Shown here one piece after another: positions 12,540-22,800 of a DNA stretch of 64,000 nucleotides (positions within the stretch are counted from its first letter, which is position 1; every line of letters starts with the position of its first letter). Source of the stretch: Amoebophrya sp. A120 (Eukaryota > Sar > Dinophyceae > Syndiniales > Amoebophryaceae); contig CAJINV010000001.1 of the NCBI GenBank assembly GCA_905178155.1, forward strand, positions 15,996,142 to 16,060,141, written 5' to 3'. The notes beneath the pieces are model-generated. The model ran no database searches. It was not told where the DNA came from and was given only the letters and a program-made list of their open reading frames with translations. A program made the translations under genes and the position numbers.

Positions 12540-12680
12540 CGGACTTTTCTCCTTTGCAAGGAGAAAAATCCGGACTTTTCTCCTTTGATCCATATCAAAG
12601 GAGAAAAGTCGTCTGATCCATATCAAAGGAGAAAAGTCCGACATCGCGGACCCTCTGATCCATATCAAAGGAGAAACCCC
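12540..12680. repeat. repeats of the CTTTTCTCCTTT / TCAAAGGAGAAAAG arm
   Basis: TGATCCATATCAAAGGAG recurs at least three times, interleaved with inverted copies of the palindrome arm seen at 12256. Confidence 0.75.
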
Positions 12681-12814
12681 GATACTTATCACAGACCCTA
12701 TCCCACCCAAACCTTAGCCACCGAGCTCGTCTCCGCTCTGTTTCGCAGTGAAGATCAGAAGGAGCTTGCCTCCACTACGTGTTAACGCGGAGATCAGCGG
12801 CCGGCTCCTAAGGA

Positions 12815-13150
12815 AGAGATTTCCTATAAAGAAACGCGGAAAGCCCAGGGGCGAGCGATTTCCTAAAAGAAATCATGCGGAAAACCCGGACGAAGCGATT
12901 TCCCAAAGGAAATCATGCGGAAAGCCCAGGAGAAGGGATGTCCCAAAGAAAATCACGCGGAAAGCCCAGGAGAAGGGATTTCCCAAAAGAAATCACGTGG
13001 AAAGCCCAGGAAAGGGGATTGCCCAAAGGAAATCATGTGGAAAGCCCAGGAGAAGGGATTTCGCAAAGGAAGTCATGCGAAAAACCCAGGAGAAGGGAAT
13101 TCCCAAAGGGAATCACGCGGAAAGCCCAGAAGAAGGGATGTCCCCTTCTG
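12815..13150. repeat. ~40-bp minisatellite, about 8 copies
   Basis: The unit contains GGAAAGCCCAGGAGAAGGGA followed by TTTCCCAAARGAAATCA. The unit is not a multiple of three, so all three plus frames stay open as shadows of one another. Confidence 0.8.
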
Positions 13151-13827
13151 AAGGAAATCTCGAGAAGCCCCGACTGCCTAAGTAAGATGTTTGGAAAAGG
13201 GGGCTTCTTATAGAGAAAACGAGGGGCGAATGCGTTCAGGGCACAAAAAAACGGTCTCCGGGAACAGGACCACTGCTACGGGGCCTCTCCCTACGCTACA
13301 CTCACCGACCCCCCGCTACATTCGGAGGCAAAAATCGACCTCAAGACCCGCACCTTTCATGGGCAAGACGCGCCCAGGGTAGCCAGAATGCCCTATGCTA
13401 AACACTGCGCGACGGGAAAAACGCCCAGCGTCCTGCACCAAGCCATTCTCTGCGCGAGACCAAAAACACCTCCACAGCCAGCCTGGGACTTATGTTGGCA
13501 CCGCGTGAGCTGTTCCCAGGGTATCCTTAGCCAGAATACACTATGCTAAACACAGCACTGCGGGAAAAATAAAAGAAAGTAAGGAACGGCGAAAAAAAAG
13601 CGCAACACCAAGGACTCGCGGCACGCCGCCAACACCCACCACCCACCCTAGGGCAACGCACGGTCCCTCCCTCGGGTAGCCGGCCCCCCATGTGTCACAC
13701 ACGCGCTGCAACCCGGCAAAGGCCCCACAACGAAATCAGCAGCGCCCACACGATCTAGGGCAGCAAGCAAGAACGAACGAAAAACTTGTGGCCTTCGCCG
13801 GCCACGCAAGCGGGCGGACGAAATTCG

Positions 13828-13866
13828 CACGCGCGCGCGGCAGCGCGCGAAGAATTTTTTTTTTCT
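13828..13866. repeat. GC palindrome + A/T run, copy 1
   Basis: GCGCGCGCGGCAGCGCGCG is followed by GAAGAA and a T-run. Sister copies lie at 14371-14400, 14580-14615 and 36424-36456. Confidence 0.65.
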
Positions 13867-14370
13867 GGTACAGGGAACAAGGCCGCGGGTCCGGATAAAA
13901 TTCCGGGCCACATGCGCATCGTCTTTGCTTTCGCCGTGCCGCGCAAGCAGAGTCAGCACCGCCTCGCGCACGCCATGCTGCCCCATCTCCGCCGAGCAGC
14001 AAATCAGAGCAGGCCCCCCCGCACGCAGAGAAAATAAACGCACGGGGGAAATTGCGCCAGCTCGGTGCGCTTCCGCGTGCGCGGTGTGCGAAAGAGATCT
14101 TTCAGACCCTCCCCCGCTCCCCAAGGAGACGAGGCTAGGCTGCGTGCCTGGTACGCGCGAAAAATACCAGGCGCCCTCCAACCACACAAGCACGGACATC
14201 AAAGGCCGCTTGCGCAAAGCGGATTCTGCACGGGCTTGCCCCCCAAAGAAGGGGCCCCAGGCTGTGTCTGTGTGCGTTGCGCGCGACAACTTTTTTGTCG
14301 TCCCCTGCAGCAAGGAGGCCCCCGCGTGAGCAAAAAACGGGCCAAGAGAAACAAAGAGGGGACGGGCAGC

Positions 14371-14400
14371 CAGCGCGCGCAGCGCGCGAGAAAAATTTTA
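14371..14400. repeat. GC palindrome + A/T run, copy 2
   Basis: The sequence is CAGCGCGCGCAGCGCGCGAG followed by AAAAATTTTA. Confidence 0.65.
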
Positions 14401-14579
14401 GGCTTTCCACATGAATGGGAGGGGCCGGGGGGGCCGCGGGCGCGTGCGTCGCACGGAGAAGAAGCAAGTTGCCCCACAAGGAAGGCGCCCGAATCGTGCC
14501 AAATGCGGAGAGTTGAGTTTGTCGAACCCCTTTCGCCCATTTCGAAACCCACACGACCTACGGTTCGGCTGCAAGAAAT

Positions 14580-14615
14580 TTTCTCCGCGCGCGCAGCGCG
14601 CGCCGAGATTTTTTT
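14580..14615. repeat. GC palindrome + A/T run, copy 3
   Basis: The sequence is CCGCGCGCGCAGCGCGCGCC followed by GAGA and a T-run. Confidence 0.65.
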
Positions 14616-15194
14616 TTCGGCCCTCCCTGGGTTCCGCTTTTTGCGGGCACCGGATCTGGCTTTGCGCCTTTCTTACCTCAACGAGGCATCGCCGCCCGCG
14701 TCGGTGCAAAAGCGCAAAACCAAACACAACGCAAAACCCACCACCGAGCCTATCTTCATTCCGAGCAAGGCTTCCGATAGCCAGCCCCTTGACTTCGGGA
14801 TGCGGGACCGGGAGCAACGGCAGCCAGAATCCGCCATCCGCCCCCTTCTCGGAAGTGAGAAGGGGGCCGATGAGTCGCGCAGATTCTTGGTGTATCCGGC
14901 GGCCTGAAAAGTATCGTCGCAAGAAATCGACGAAACGCGCACCCGTGCGCCATTGCTTTCATACCTGGTTGGAAGCCCTTGCACAGGTGCGGGGGCGCAA
15001 AAACTACCCCAATTGATTCGCGCGCCCCCAACATAATCATACTGCCAGTCCGACTAACAAGTGCGGAGGTTGGAGCACGCTACAGAAAGTCTGAACGCTA
15101 GGGGCGAAATTTGTCCCGGTGTCTTTCTCCGCTGCCACTCCTCACGACAAAGAGCGGGACCAGTCCCCACGCCGCGCGAGCTGTTGCACGCTCG

Positions 15195-15290
15195 GACTTT
15201 TTTCCTTTGGCTGGACTTTTTTCCTTTGGCTGGACTTTTCTCCTTGGCAGGACTTTTCTCCTTAGCAGCTTTGACTTTTCTCCTTGCGTG
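15195..15290. repeat. tandem ACTTTT(T/C)TCCTT units
   Basis: Four to five degenerate 20-22-bp units related to the arm of the palindrome at 12256 close the repeat block on its right side. Confidence 0.7.
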
Positions 15291-15406
15291 ATAATTTATT
15301 TTTTTTTTCTGGACCCCTATATAGGAGAGATAGGTTTTAATAAAATATCATTTTTTTGTACCTATGTCCTTTTATTTTACCTAGTACTGCTACTTCTTCT
15401 CGTTGT

Positions 15407-15910
15407 TCAGAGTGCTTTTCTTGCTGTCACACACAGTAAATTGAAGCTGCCATCAATGCTACGGTTTGATTGATCTGATGTTGCGCTCGAGAGGACACAT
15501 TGAAACCATGCACGACAGAGAGCTTTACTCAATAGTACCAAACAACACCACGCGGAATGTGACGATGCAAAAACCGAACAAAATGGCGCCGAAGGCCAAA
15601 TAGCTGCTGGATTCGCAACGTGTACGTGCACGTGGCGGGAAAAAATAAACACTAACGAAATCAATTTACAAAAAAAAGTTCTATCGACTGTTGCATAGTT
15701 GCCTTCGATGCGCATCGAAAAGCGCTTGCAGTAGAAGAGTAGCGTGCCTTGATGCGTCTTGAAGGCTGCAAAGTGGCCACCGTCCTTTGCAGTACCAGAG
15801 CGATCGTAAAATTGCGTGATATTATCGAAAAAGAGCTCGACGTCAAAAAAAAGTTCGCCTATCAAATCATGCTTGTCGATCATGTCAGCAATCAGAGAAG
15901 TAACACGCAT
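15407..15910 (-). CDS. hypothetical protein (167 aa)
   Basis: This frame has an ATG at 15910 just downstream of an A/T-rich stretch (GCATATAAAG). The first half looks like an ordered soluble protein (MRVTSLIADMIDKHDLIGEL, then FFDVELFFDNITQFYDRSG, then GHFAAFKTHQGTLLFYC). The second half is hydrophobic and Cys/Ser-rich and may be intronic or non-coding. I do not recognise a family. It lies 365 bp beyond the stop of the next gene and is on the same strand as all others. Confidence is limited because no splice site or homology supports the end. Confidence 0.33.
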   Translation of the reverse strand: MRVTSLIADMIDKHDLIGELFFDVELFFDNITQFYDRSGTAKDGGHFAAFKTHQGTLLFYCKRFSMRIEGNYATVDRTFFCKLISLVFIFSRHVHVHVANPAAIWPSAPFCSVFASSHSAWCCLVLLSKALCRAWFQCVLSSATSDQSNRSIDGSFNLLCVTARKAL

Positions 15911-16275
15911 CTTTATATGCAATATTTATCTTACAACTAGAGTACTCCGCAGCACGCCTACACCTCCTCCTTCGAAATTTTCGTACACTGCTGCTTTTCT
16001 GTTCTTGGAGAAGAACGGTAGTGATGGTTTCACGTTCCCAGACGAAAAAACTAAGAAATTGATTACACTATACACAAATGTGCAGGAGAGATAAGCTCGT
16101 CGTGCCAAATTGCAAAAACTACTTGCGTATGAACTTCGGGGCGATTCTCGCAGGACGCTCAGTTTGTTACATCTGAATGTACCGCACCGGCGAGGCGGAC
16201 CGACGACACCCTCGCATCTTTGTCCTTCCCATAAAGACAAGTACTTCGTTCGCCGAAATCATGGCTCTAGAATTC

Positions 16276-18648
16276 TCAGGAGCTAAGCATCGAGAGACAG
16301 TGACCAAGCTCTCGCTTCAACACTGCAAGGTCTTGTGCGGTGCATTTTGCACTGCGCAGCACGGCACGGAACAAAGCTTGACGCTCCAAAGCCGAATCCA
16401 ACTGCAGAGCCAATTGTAGGTTCTCCAATGCGTCTTCTAACTTGCCACCAAGGACAAGTTCCGGCACGTCCTCCTCTGTTGACCACTCTACTTCGCTGTT
16501 ACTCAACAAACGCTGAACTGGTGCACTGTTTCCGCAGTGAAGTGGTGCGCCAGGGTTCTCGTCCCCGCCTTGCTTTTTTTTCCTGCGATTTTTACTGCTC
16601 AAGAGCGATTGTGGGACCCAGGTCGGACCAAGCCGCTTTTGCAGCCAGCGGGCGAGGCGCGACCGGCCCGTTTCCGTGCACAGAAAGCCCGAAATCATGT
16701 GCGCGGACCCCCAAGCATAAAACCTGGCGAAGTCCACTTCTTTTTCCTCCTTGGCGTTGCGATTTTTGCCTTCGCAACCCTCGCGGTCGCACTTCTTTTT
16801 ATGGTCTTGGACATTTCGACAGACAGCAGTAGTAGAGACGGAATGCACCGAAGCAGGATCCAAGATGCTCCACATCGAATGCTCGGAAAGCATAGTGCAA
16901 CTACTACTGTCCTCGTACACAAACACAGGCTCGAGTTTCCAGGTTGCTTTTTTCGCAGGAGCGGCTGAGCTGTGCGAAGTAGCTGCCTCTTCTTGTTCTA
17001 ATCGCGGGAACAACCCGCAACACACGCTTTGCTCGTAGTGTTCCCAAGAACTGTCCCGATTATCCAGCGGGAGGTAATTATATGCTGGAGTTGCAAGTAG
17101 GAGGTTGTCGTCTTCCTCCGCATCATCTTCAACGGAGTCTTCGTCCGCATTAGTTCCCAGCGCCTCATCTGGCCTACCCGTCCCTGTCCTTTCTCCAGCT
17201 TTAAGACTCAGTTGCTGCCACCGCTCTGCTGTCGCAGCTGTCAAAGCCCGTATCTTCAATCTACTACCTTGATGCCGCAAGCGATCTTGCCGCGAGGCTA
17301 CGGACGCTCCGGACAGGAACGGAAGGCAAACACAGGTCTGTAACAACAGCTGTGCGGACGACGATTGGGAGGTCGTGTGATGTTCATCTCGGTGATGTTC
17401 CTCCTTCTGCTCGTCAACATTTTCGCCATATAAATTCAGCATGCTGCTACTGCTGCTTTCCTTCGTCTTGGTACTGCTCTTTCCGCTAGCGAACCCTGCG
17501 GCTTCCGCTTTGTTTAGCGAGCCCCTTGTGTGGTCCGGATGATCCGCCGGAGGGGTGGTTCTGATAATCCAAGTCGGCGTCGCTTTATGCAGCATGGGCC
17601 GCAGCTGCAGGATGCAGTTCGCATAGGAGACGACGCACAGAACGAGCAACGCGACGCGGACAGTGCAGAGGTCGCTGGTGTTCCACACGTCGCGGACAGA
17701 CGTGCGCGCCGAAGAGAAAAGCGGCACGGTTGTTTTCTTGGCAAGAAGTCGGGAACGGCGCACTCGCAGCGTGCTGTTCTTGTGGCTTGTTACAGCCTCC
17801 TGCTCTGCGATTGGGAAGATCAACGGCGACAAAGCAGATTCGCCCGGCATCACGGTGTTTGAACTACTGCTAGAAGTGGGAGAACGGTTGCCGATTTCGG
17901 TGTTGCTTGTGAGTTCTGTGGTCGCCTTGTGTTTCAAATTTTCTCGGGAGTCTCCATGATCTTCACGTGCTTTCTGGAGTTCTTTCTCGATTTCTTCCAG
18001 AAAATTCTCGATGTCTGCGTCACTGGCCTCGAGTGGAATGCGTCCCGTCGAAGGGTTTACGGAATGAAGAAGTGGAGATGTTGACGTTGAGTCGCGGGAG
18101 TTTGTTGCAGGGGTCCGACGCACCCTTCTCGTCGGAAGTGCCATCTCATCATCGCTATCTGCGAGCAAATAGCCGGGCCAGCCGCAGCTGCTCGAGCTTT
18201 TCCGCACGCCTTTTTGCATCTGCTCCTCGCAAACGAAAGACGGCAAAGACGCCTGTTTTTGTTCTCTGCCTTCGCCCCGCTCGTGTACAGAAGGATAGGG
18301 TTGATTCTGGAGCACAGGTGAGGAGATTGGAGGGAAATATTCGCTCTTTTCGCCATCAGGATCTGCTGCCAAGAACTCATCGAAACCAAAGGTTCGCTTC
18401 TCATCGGATAAAAAAGCCGGTGTGTCGACCGCTTGCAGTCGACTTTTATTTCGTCGGTCAAATTCCCGACAAATTTGGCTGGCTTTGCCTTGTGCCAGAA
18501 GTGTGTCACCTTTCGGCGTTCCGGTTTTCTGCCCTTCGCTTTCTCCAGCAGCAGTTATTCGAGCTGCTGTTGCGGGAACGCCTGCGAGCCCGACAAAAAC
18601 GGCCAGGCAGAGGAAGTCGCATGGTCGACAGAAGAGGACTCTACCCAT
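16276..18648 (-). CDS. secreted/membrane hypothetical protein (790 aa)
   Basis: This is one uninterrupted 790-codon frame with an ATG at 18648. The N-terminus has a classical signal peptide (basic start, then FLCLAVFVGLAGVPATAARI with a plausible cleavage after AxA). The middle is Ser/Glu-rich and disordered, with an acidic helical segment (DIENFLEEIEKELQKARED). One clear membrane segment lies near residue 330-350 (VRVALLVLCVVSYANCIL), so it is probably a type I or two-pass protein. The C-terminal third holds Cys pairs, the segment FARFYAWGSAHMISGFLCTE and a helical tail (LEDALENLQLALQLDSALER). I do not recognise the family. It carries no introner, unlike its right-hand neighbour. Confidence 0.65.
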   Translation of the reverse strand: MGRVLFCRPCDFLCLAVFVGLAGVPATAARITAAGESEGQKTGTPKGDTLLAQGKASQICREFDRRNKSRLQAVDTPAFLSDEKRTFGFDEFLAADPDGEKSEYFPPISSPVLQNQPYPSVHERGEGREQKQASLPSFVCEEQMQKGVRKSSSSCGWPGYLLADSDDEMALPTRRVRRTPATNSRDSTSTSPLLHSVNPSTGRIPLEASDADIENFLEEIEKELQKAREDHGDSRENLKHKATTELTSNTEIGNRSPTSSSSSNTVMPGESALSPLIFPIAEQEAVTSHKNSTLRVRRSRLLAKKTTVPLFSSARTSVRDVWNTSDLCTVRVALLVLCVVSYANCILQLRPMLHKATPTWIIRTTPPADHPDHTRGSLNKAEAAGFASGKSSTKTKESSSSSMLNLYGENVDEQKEEHHRDEHHTTSQSSSAQLLLQTCVCLPFLSGASVASRQDRLRHQGSRLKIRALTAATAERWQQLSLKAGERTGTGRPDEALGTNADEDSVEDDAEEDDNLLLATPAYNYLPLDNRDSSWEHYEQSVCCGLFPRLEQEEAATSHSSAAPAKKATWKLEPVFVYEDSSSCTMLSEHSMWSILDPASVHSVSTTAVCRNVQDHKKKCDREGCEGKNRNAKEEKEVDFARFYAWGSAHMISGFLCTETGRSRLARWLQKRLGPTWVPQSLLSSKNRRKKKQGGDENPGAPLHCGNSAPVQRLLSNSEVEWSTEEDVPELVLGGKLEDALENLQLALQLDSALERQALFRAVLRSAKCTAQDLAVLKRELGHCLSMLSS

Positions 18649-19824
18649 TGCGGTCCTCCAATAATTCCTGTTGCGAGGAACAACTGGATTGATGCAATGC
18701 GTTGAGAAGCTTTATGGTTATTTCCGTAACTCTAACTTACTTACTGCCGTTTAATACCGTGGGAGGCTTCGAAGATGTAAACAGTACGACGCAAAAGGTG
18801 TGAGCGGCAGTGTATGTGAAAAATGTCGTTGAACTGAAAAATGATGTGTGCTGCTGAAGGCAATGAAAAAAACGCACCGCATCGCTGCGAGGCAAAATGA
18901 CAAAGAAGGCGAGCAGCACTTCAAAAAAACAAAGAGGCAAAACACTCTTCAATGTTGCAGTGAGCTGCCAGCCATGACCCGATCAATCATAAGTGAAGGA
19001 TCGAGTTTGGGAGCCAGCTGATCTCTTTCTCTTCTTGCTTGTGAATCACACAAGCAGCACCAATGCAATCCGACACTGACTGAAGATCAGGAGGGTAAAC
19101 AGATGGTCACGATCAACGTCATGATACGCATCGAGAAGTAGAGCGAATCTAACGAGCACAAATGCGTTTGAACATCTTCACCCGTCCAAGAAGCCCTGCC
19201 TTTGTACAGACCATTTTGGCTTTTCTTCTTCAGTGCCCAAACTAGTTTTCTTCAGTGCTCAAAACAACTTGCTTCAGTCCGTGCGACTCCTCCCTTCGTG
19301 ATTTTTTTTTGTACAGTATCTTCACATCCATCTGTTTAGTTTCTGCCTATTACTTGCCTTGGGGGGTAGTACACGTAAGTACATTTGTTCATTTTTCTTT
19401 TGATAAGAGTAGGTAGATCGACACATCATGGTTCTCTCTTGGTTGTCTGTTCGTTCATTTGATACCTTAGACAGGTTCGTTTTATTTGTTGGCGTAGTAG
19501 ATTCAATACTTTCTTCATAGGACACTAACGCTATACCTAGCATCTCAAGACGAGAGGAAAGAATATAGCAACGAGTATCGATAGGCGTTCCGCGTCAAGA
19601 GTTCTCAAGTCGTTGAATCTCTGGTCGCTGCTGTTGATTCGTAGCATACCGTATCAGCGAAAGGCGGTGTCAGAAGTGTAAGGAAACTCGAAACATTTAA
19701 ATCAAGAAGCTCTGTTCGTCACAGGTTTTGTAAAATGGCGTGCCTCACCATCGCCATTCATTCGGACAGAAATCATACATTGGACGCAAGACCAACCCCA
19801 AGCGCCCCCGCCCTCACTCAATAA
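18649..19824. other. intergenic, nothing recognised
   Basis: About 1.2 kb separates the secreted hypothetical gene from the hydroxylase stop. Composition is AT-rich to balanced, and only short frames occur. No repeat families from elsewhere in the window were found. Confidence 0.45.
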
Positions 19825-22800
19825 CTACAGTTCTTGTTTCTGCGAAGAAGTAGCCCCCTCTTTGCCGTGTCCATCCCTGCGAAACTGGTAAAACTTGGTG
19901 GGGTCCTTTTCCTGCTGCAAGCCGGTTCGCATCCACTGCGTCACGGTGGTCTTCACGCCCTCCAGTACCGGGCACGCAGCATGCCTCGTGTTGCGTCCCG
20001 GGTCCGGGTTGTACTTGAAGAACATGACACTGCCCTTCTTCTTCGGCGTGAATTTCAGGTGGTCGTTCACAAACACGGTCGCCCCGCCCCGTTTCGGGAT
20101 GTCGCAGTACAACAGCGCGGTGGTGACGCGACGGATGGGGGCCAGCTGGAAAGGGCGGTTGTCTGCATCGGTCTTGTTCGTCACATCGTTGCAGTGCTCC
20201 TCGTCGCAGTGCGGCTTGTACTCGTAGCCGACGGGGTTATGGCGTTCTCAACTGTTACATTCTGAACTGCTGCATGAGTTTGTCATGGTGCAAAATTGCA
20301 ATACATTCTCTACAGGATCAAGCTGCTTCGCCTGGCAGGTTCTCGACGCACTAGATTGGTAGCATGAAAATCAAAGTCTGCGCCAAACTTGTAAAGCAAA
20401 AGGCGCAATCTTCCGCCTTGCACAGCACTTTTATTGCCATTCTTGCATTACAAAGAAATCTATGTAGCAGCTAAGAATGCAACGTTTGAGAACTCCGTAG
20501 GGGTAGTTGAGGTACTGCAACGGCTCCTGGCCCGGGGACCACAGGTCGCCCTGCCCGGTCAGCCTCCGCGCGGCCTCGAACAAACGCTCGCGCACTATCA
20601 GAAGGAAAAATCCCCCCACCCCATATCAAGACGAGACTTCTGATTCTCGATTTGGGTACACAAATCAGCCCTGTCTTGCAGTGAGGCACTACAGGGGGCA
20701 AAGCCTCAGCCTGCGTAGGGGTGTTTTGTTGTAGGCACTTAGCATGATAGAGGCCCGCCATGTTCATGTACGTGAAACAGCATTACAAATCGCCTCCATA
20801 AGGCGGCGAATTCTTTGCATTTGCCTTCTTGCAAGAGAGGCAGGATTTGTGGTCACAAATAAGCATCACAAATTTTTAGGAACATACATTTTCAATATGG
20901 GGAGGGGGGATTTTTCCGCACGGTACGCACGGAGACGAAGGTCGCGTCCGTGGGATGGCTTTGGTACGACGTGTATCAAGTGTAAAAATGTCTGGGTCTG
21001 GAAGGATGTAACTTGTGATGCGCATTTCAGAACACACAAAATTCTCTGATGCATAGGCAGCAAAAGCTGCTCACTTTCTGTCACCAAAGTGGGGGATTTG
21101 TCATGCGGATTCGGCATTGCGGAAGCTTCTCGAAACCTGTGATGCTAGAGCTTCCATGCAAGACCTTCCGTGTCATGCAGAAACAGCAGGACTCTTCCAG
21201 ACCCAGACATTTTTACATTTGATAAAGTGTAGTTCCTGTTTTCTTTAGTACTACTGTTGCTCAAACCCGACCCCTGCATCAGGCAGTGTGATTGTTCTTT
21301 CATAGAGGCGCCGAGGCACATCTGACTCGCCAAAGTCCGCCGGCTTTTGTCCAGGGTGTGCCTCGTCGCGCCGGTACCCTTCATCACCACCGCTGGCTTC
21401 AGGGGACCGCCGATCAACGCGTGCTCCCGCAGCGTCTGGCACTCTGCCTCGCTCACCAAGTCCTCCACAACAACCACGGACGCGGGGCCCTCGCGAAGGA
21501 CGCGCACAGTCAGCTCACCCTGTTTCATGTTGGACTTGGCCCACAGAGTCGCAAGGTCGTCCTCGGCGGCGGGCTGGCTCTGCTCCGGATAGACGCGGTC
21601 GAACCACGCCGATTCTCCGCTCAACTTCAGGGAAAAGCTCCGCACGAACTCGGAGTCGGGGGTTTGCGTGCACAGGTGAAAATAGGGGTTCAGCGCCCAC
21701 ATTTGGAACCACCAACGCCAGGAGAACCGCGGGGGCATGATGTAGTTCGGCCGCCCCGGAATCGTCGCACTTTTTACTAAACACCGGTTAAACACGTTCG
21801 GCTGCATCTCGCCCCGCGCGAGAGCCTTTCTCGAATGGAACAATCGGTGCTCCGCCCACAACAGGTCGCGCGGGCTTGCTTCGCGAGCCAAAACGAAAGA
21901 ACTATTTTTGGGAAGAGATGCAGTTTGAATTTCTTCCGTCTTGTTCTCAACGGTCGCATCGTCTGCTGCTTCGTCCCCGGAGGTCGAGGTTGTGTTGATC
22001 ACAGAGGATGTATTTACTTCGTTCTATCCAAGCAAAAAAAGTGTGTGTTACAGTTACACAAATATAGCAGACTCAGCAACACAGATTTGGTCTGCAGGGT
22101 AATGCAGAGATCCGAAGGGAAGACATGCATGAAACGAGATTCCTACGCTTTTGGGGCATAGGAGAGAGGTCGCCTTTCTTGCTTGCCTCGCATCAACTAC
22201 ACAATGTGTAAAAACTGTGACAGCTCTTTTTTCTCTGCATACCGTCACTTGGTCGTCCAGCCGAGTCACCGGGACGGAGATGTTGGACCTGCGTAACGCT
22301 TCCGACGCCCGCATCGTGCAGTTGCCTCGTAAAGCGGAGTCCGCCAGGTGGACCTTCACGTCGTCGGCGTCGTAGGTGTGAAATTCCCGGGCGGTCTCGA
22401 AGATGACCACCAGCAACATTTCGCCCGGGTACACAAACGACAGCGGTTTCAACTCGAAGGGCAGTTCTTTGGCAAGCCTGGGACTCAGCAACGGCCTCAA
22501 CACCATCTCTTTCCCGGCGTACCCCGCCGCCGACGCCGAAAAGCGGAGCATTATCCTGAGTAAAAACGTCCCCACGCCAGAATTGTAATGCAGATTTGCA
22601 AAGACAGGAAGACTTGTAATGCGCATCCCCATGAGAGCCATTTCCAATCATGTTTTGGAATTTGTGATGCTGTGAACAGGATGAGCAGATGAATCTGTGA
22701 CGCGGCTGCACTTGCTAACCTGCACTACACTGCGGAGTGCAACTTGTCATGCGTGACTCCCAAAACTCGTAGGTTTGTGTTGCAAAATCCCCATCCTGAC

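Larger units (their letters stand above)
13151..15406. other. gene-free GC-rich block with palindromes
   Basis: Overlapping open frames occur on both strands, as expected from high GC and few stop codons; none has a credible protein. The block contains three copies of a CGCGCG-CAGCGCGC palindrome next to an A/T run (13830, 14371, 14583). It ends in tandem GGACTTTT(T/C)TCCTT units at 15195-15290. Confidence 0.5.

Noticed and set aside
12288-12785. Plus-strand frame with MLKQKD repeats
   Set aside because: It is the translation of a 21-bp minisatellite; repeat length divisible by three explains the open frame.
13648-14922. Several overlapping 100-280-codon frames on both strands
   Set aside because: This GC-rich, stop-poor repeat DNA has no splice sites, no consistent composition and no recognisable protein.
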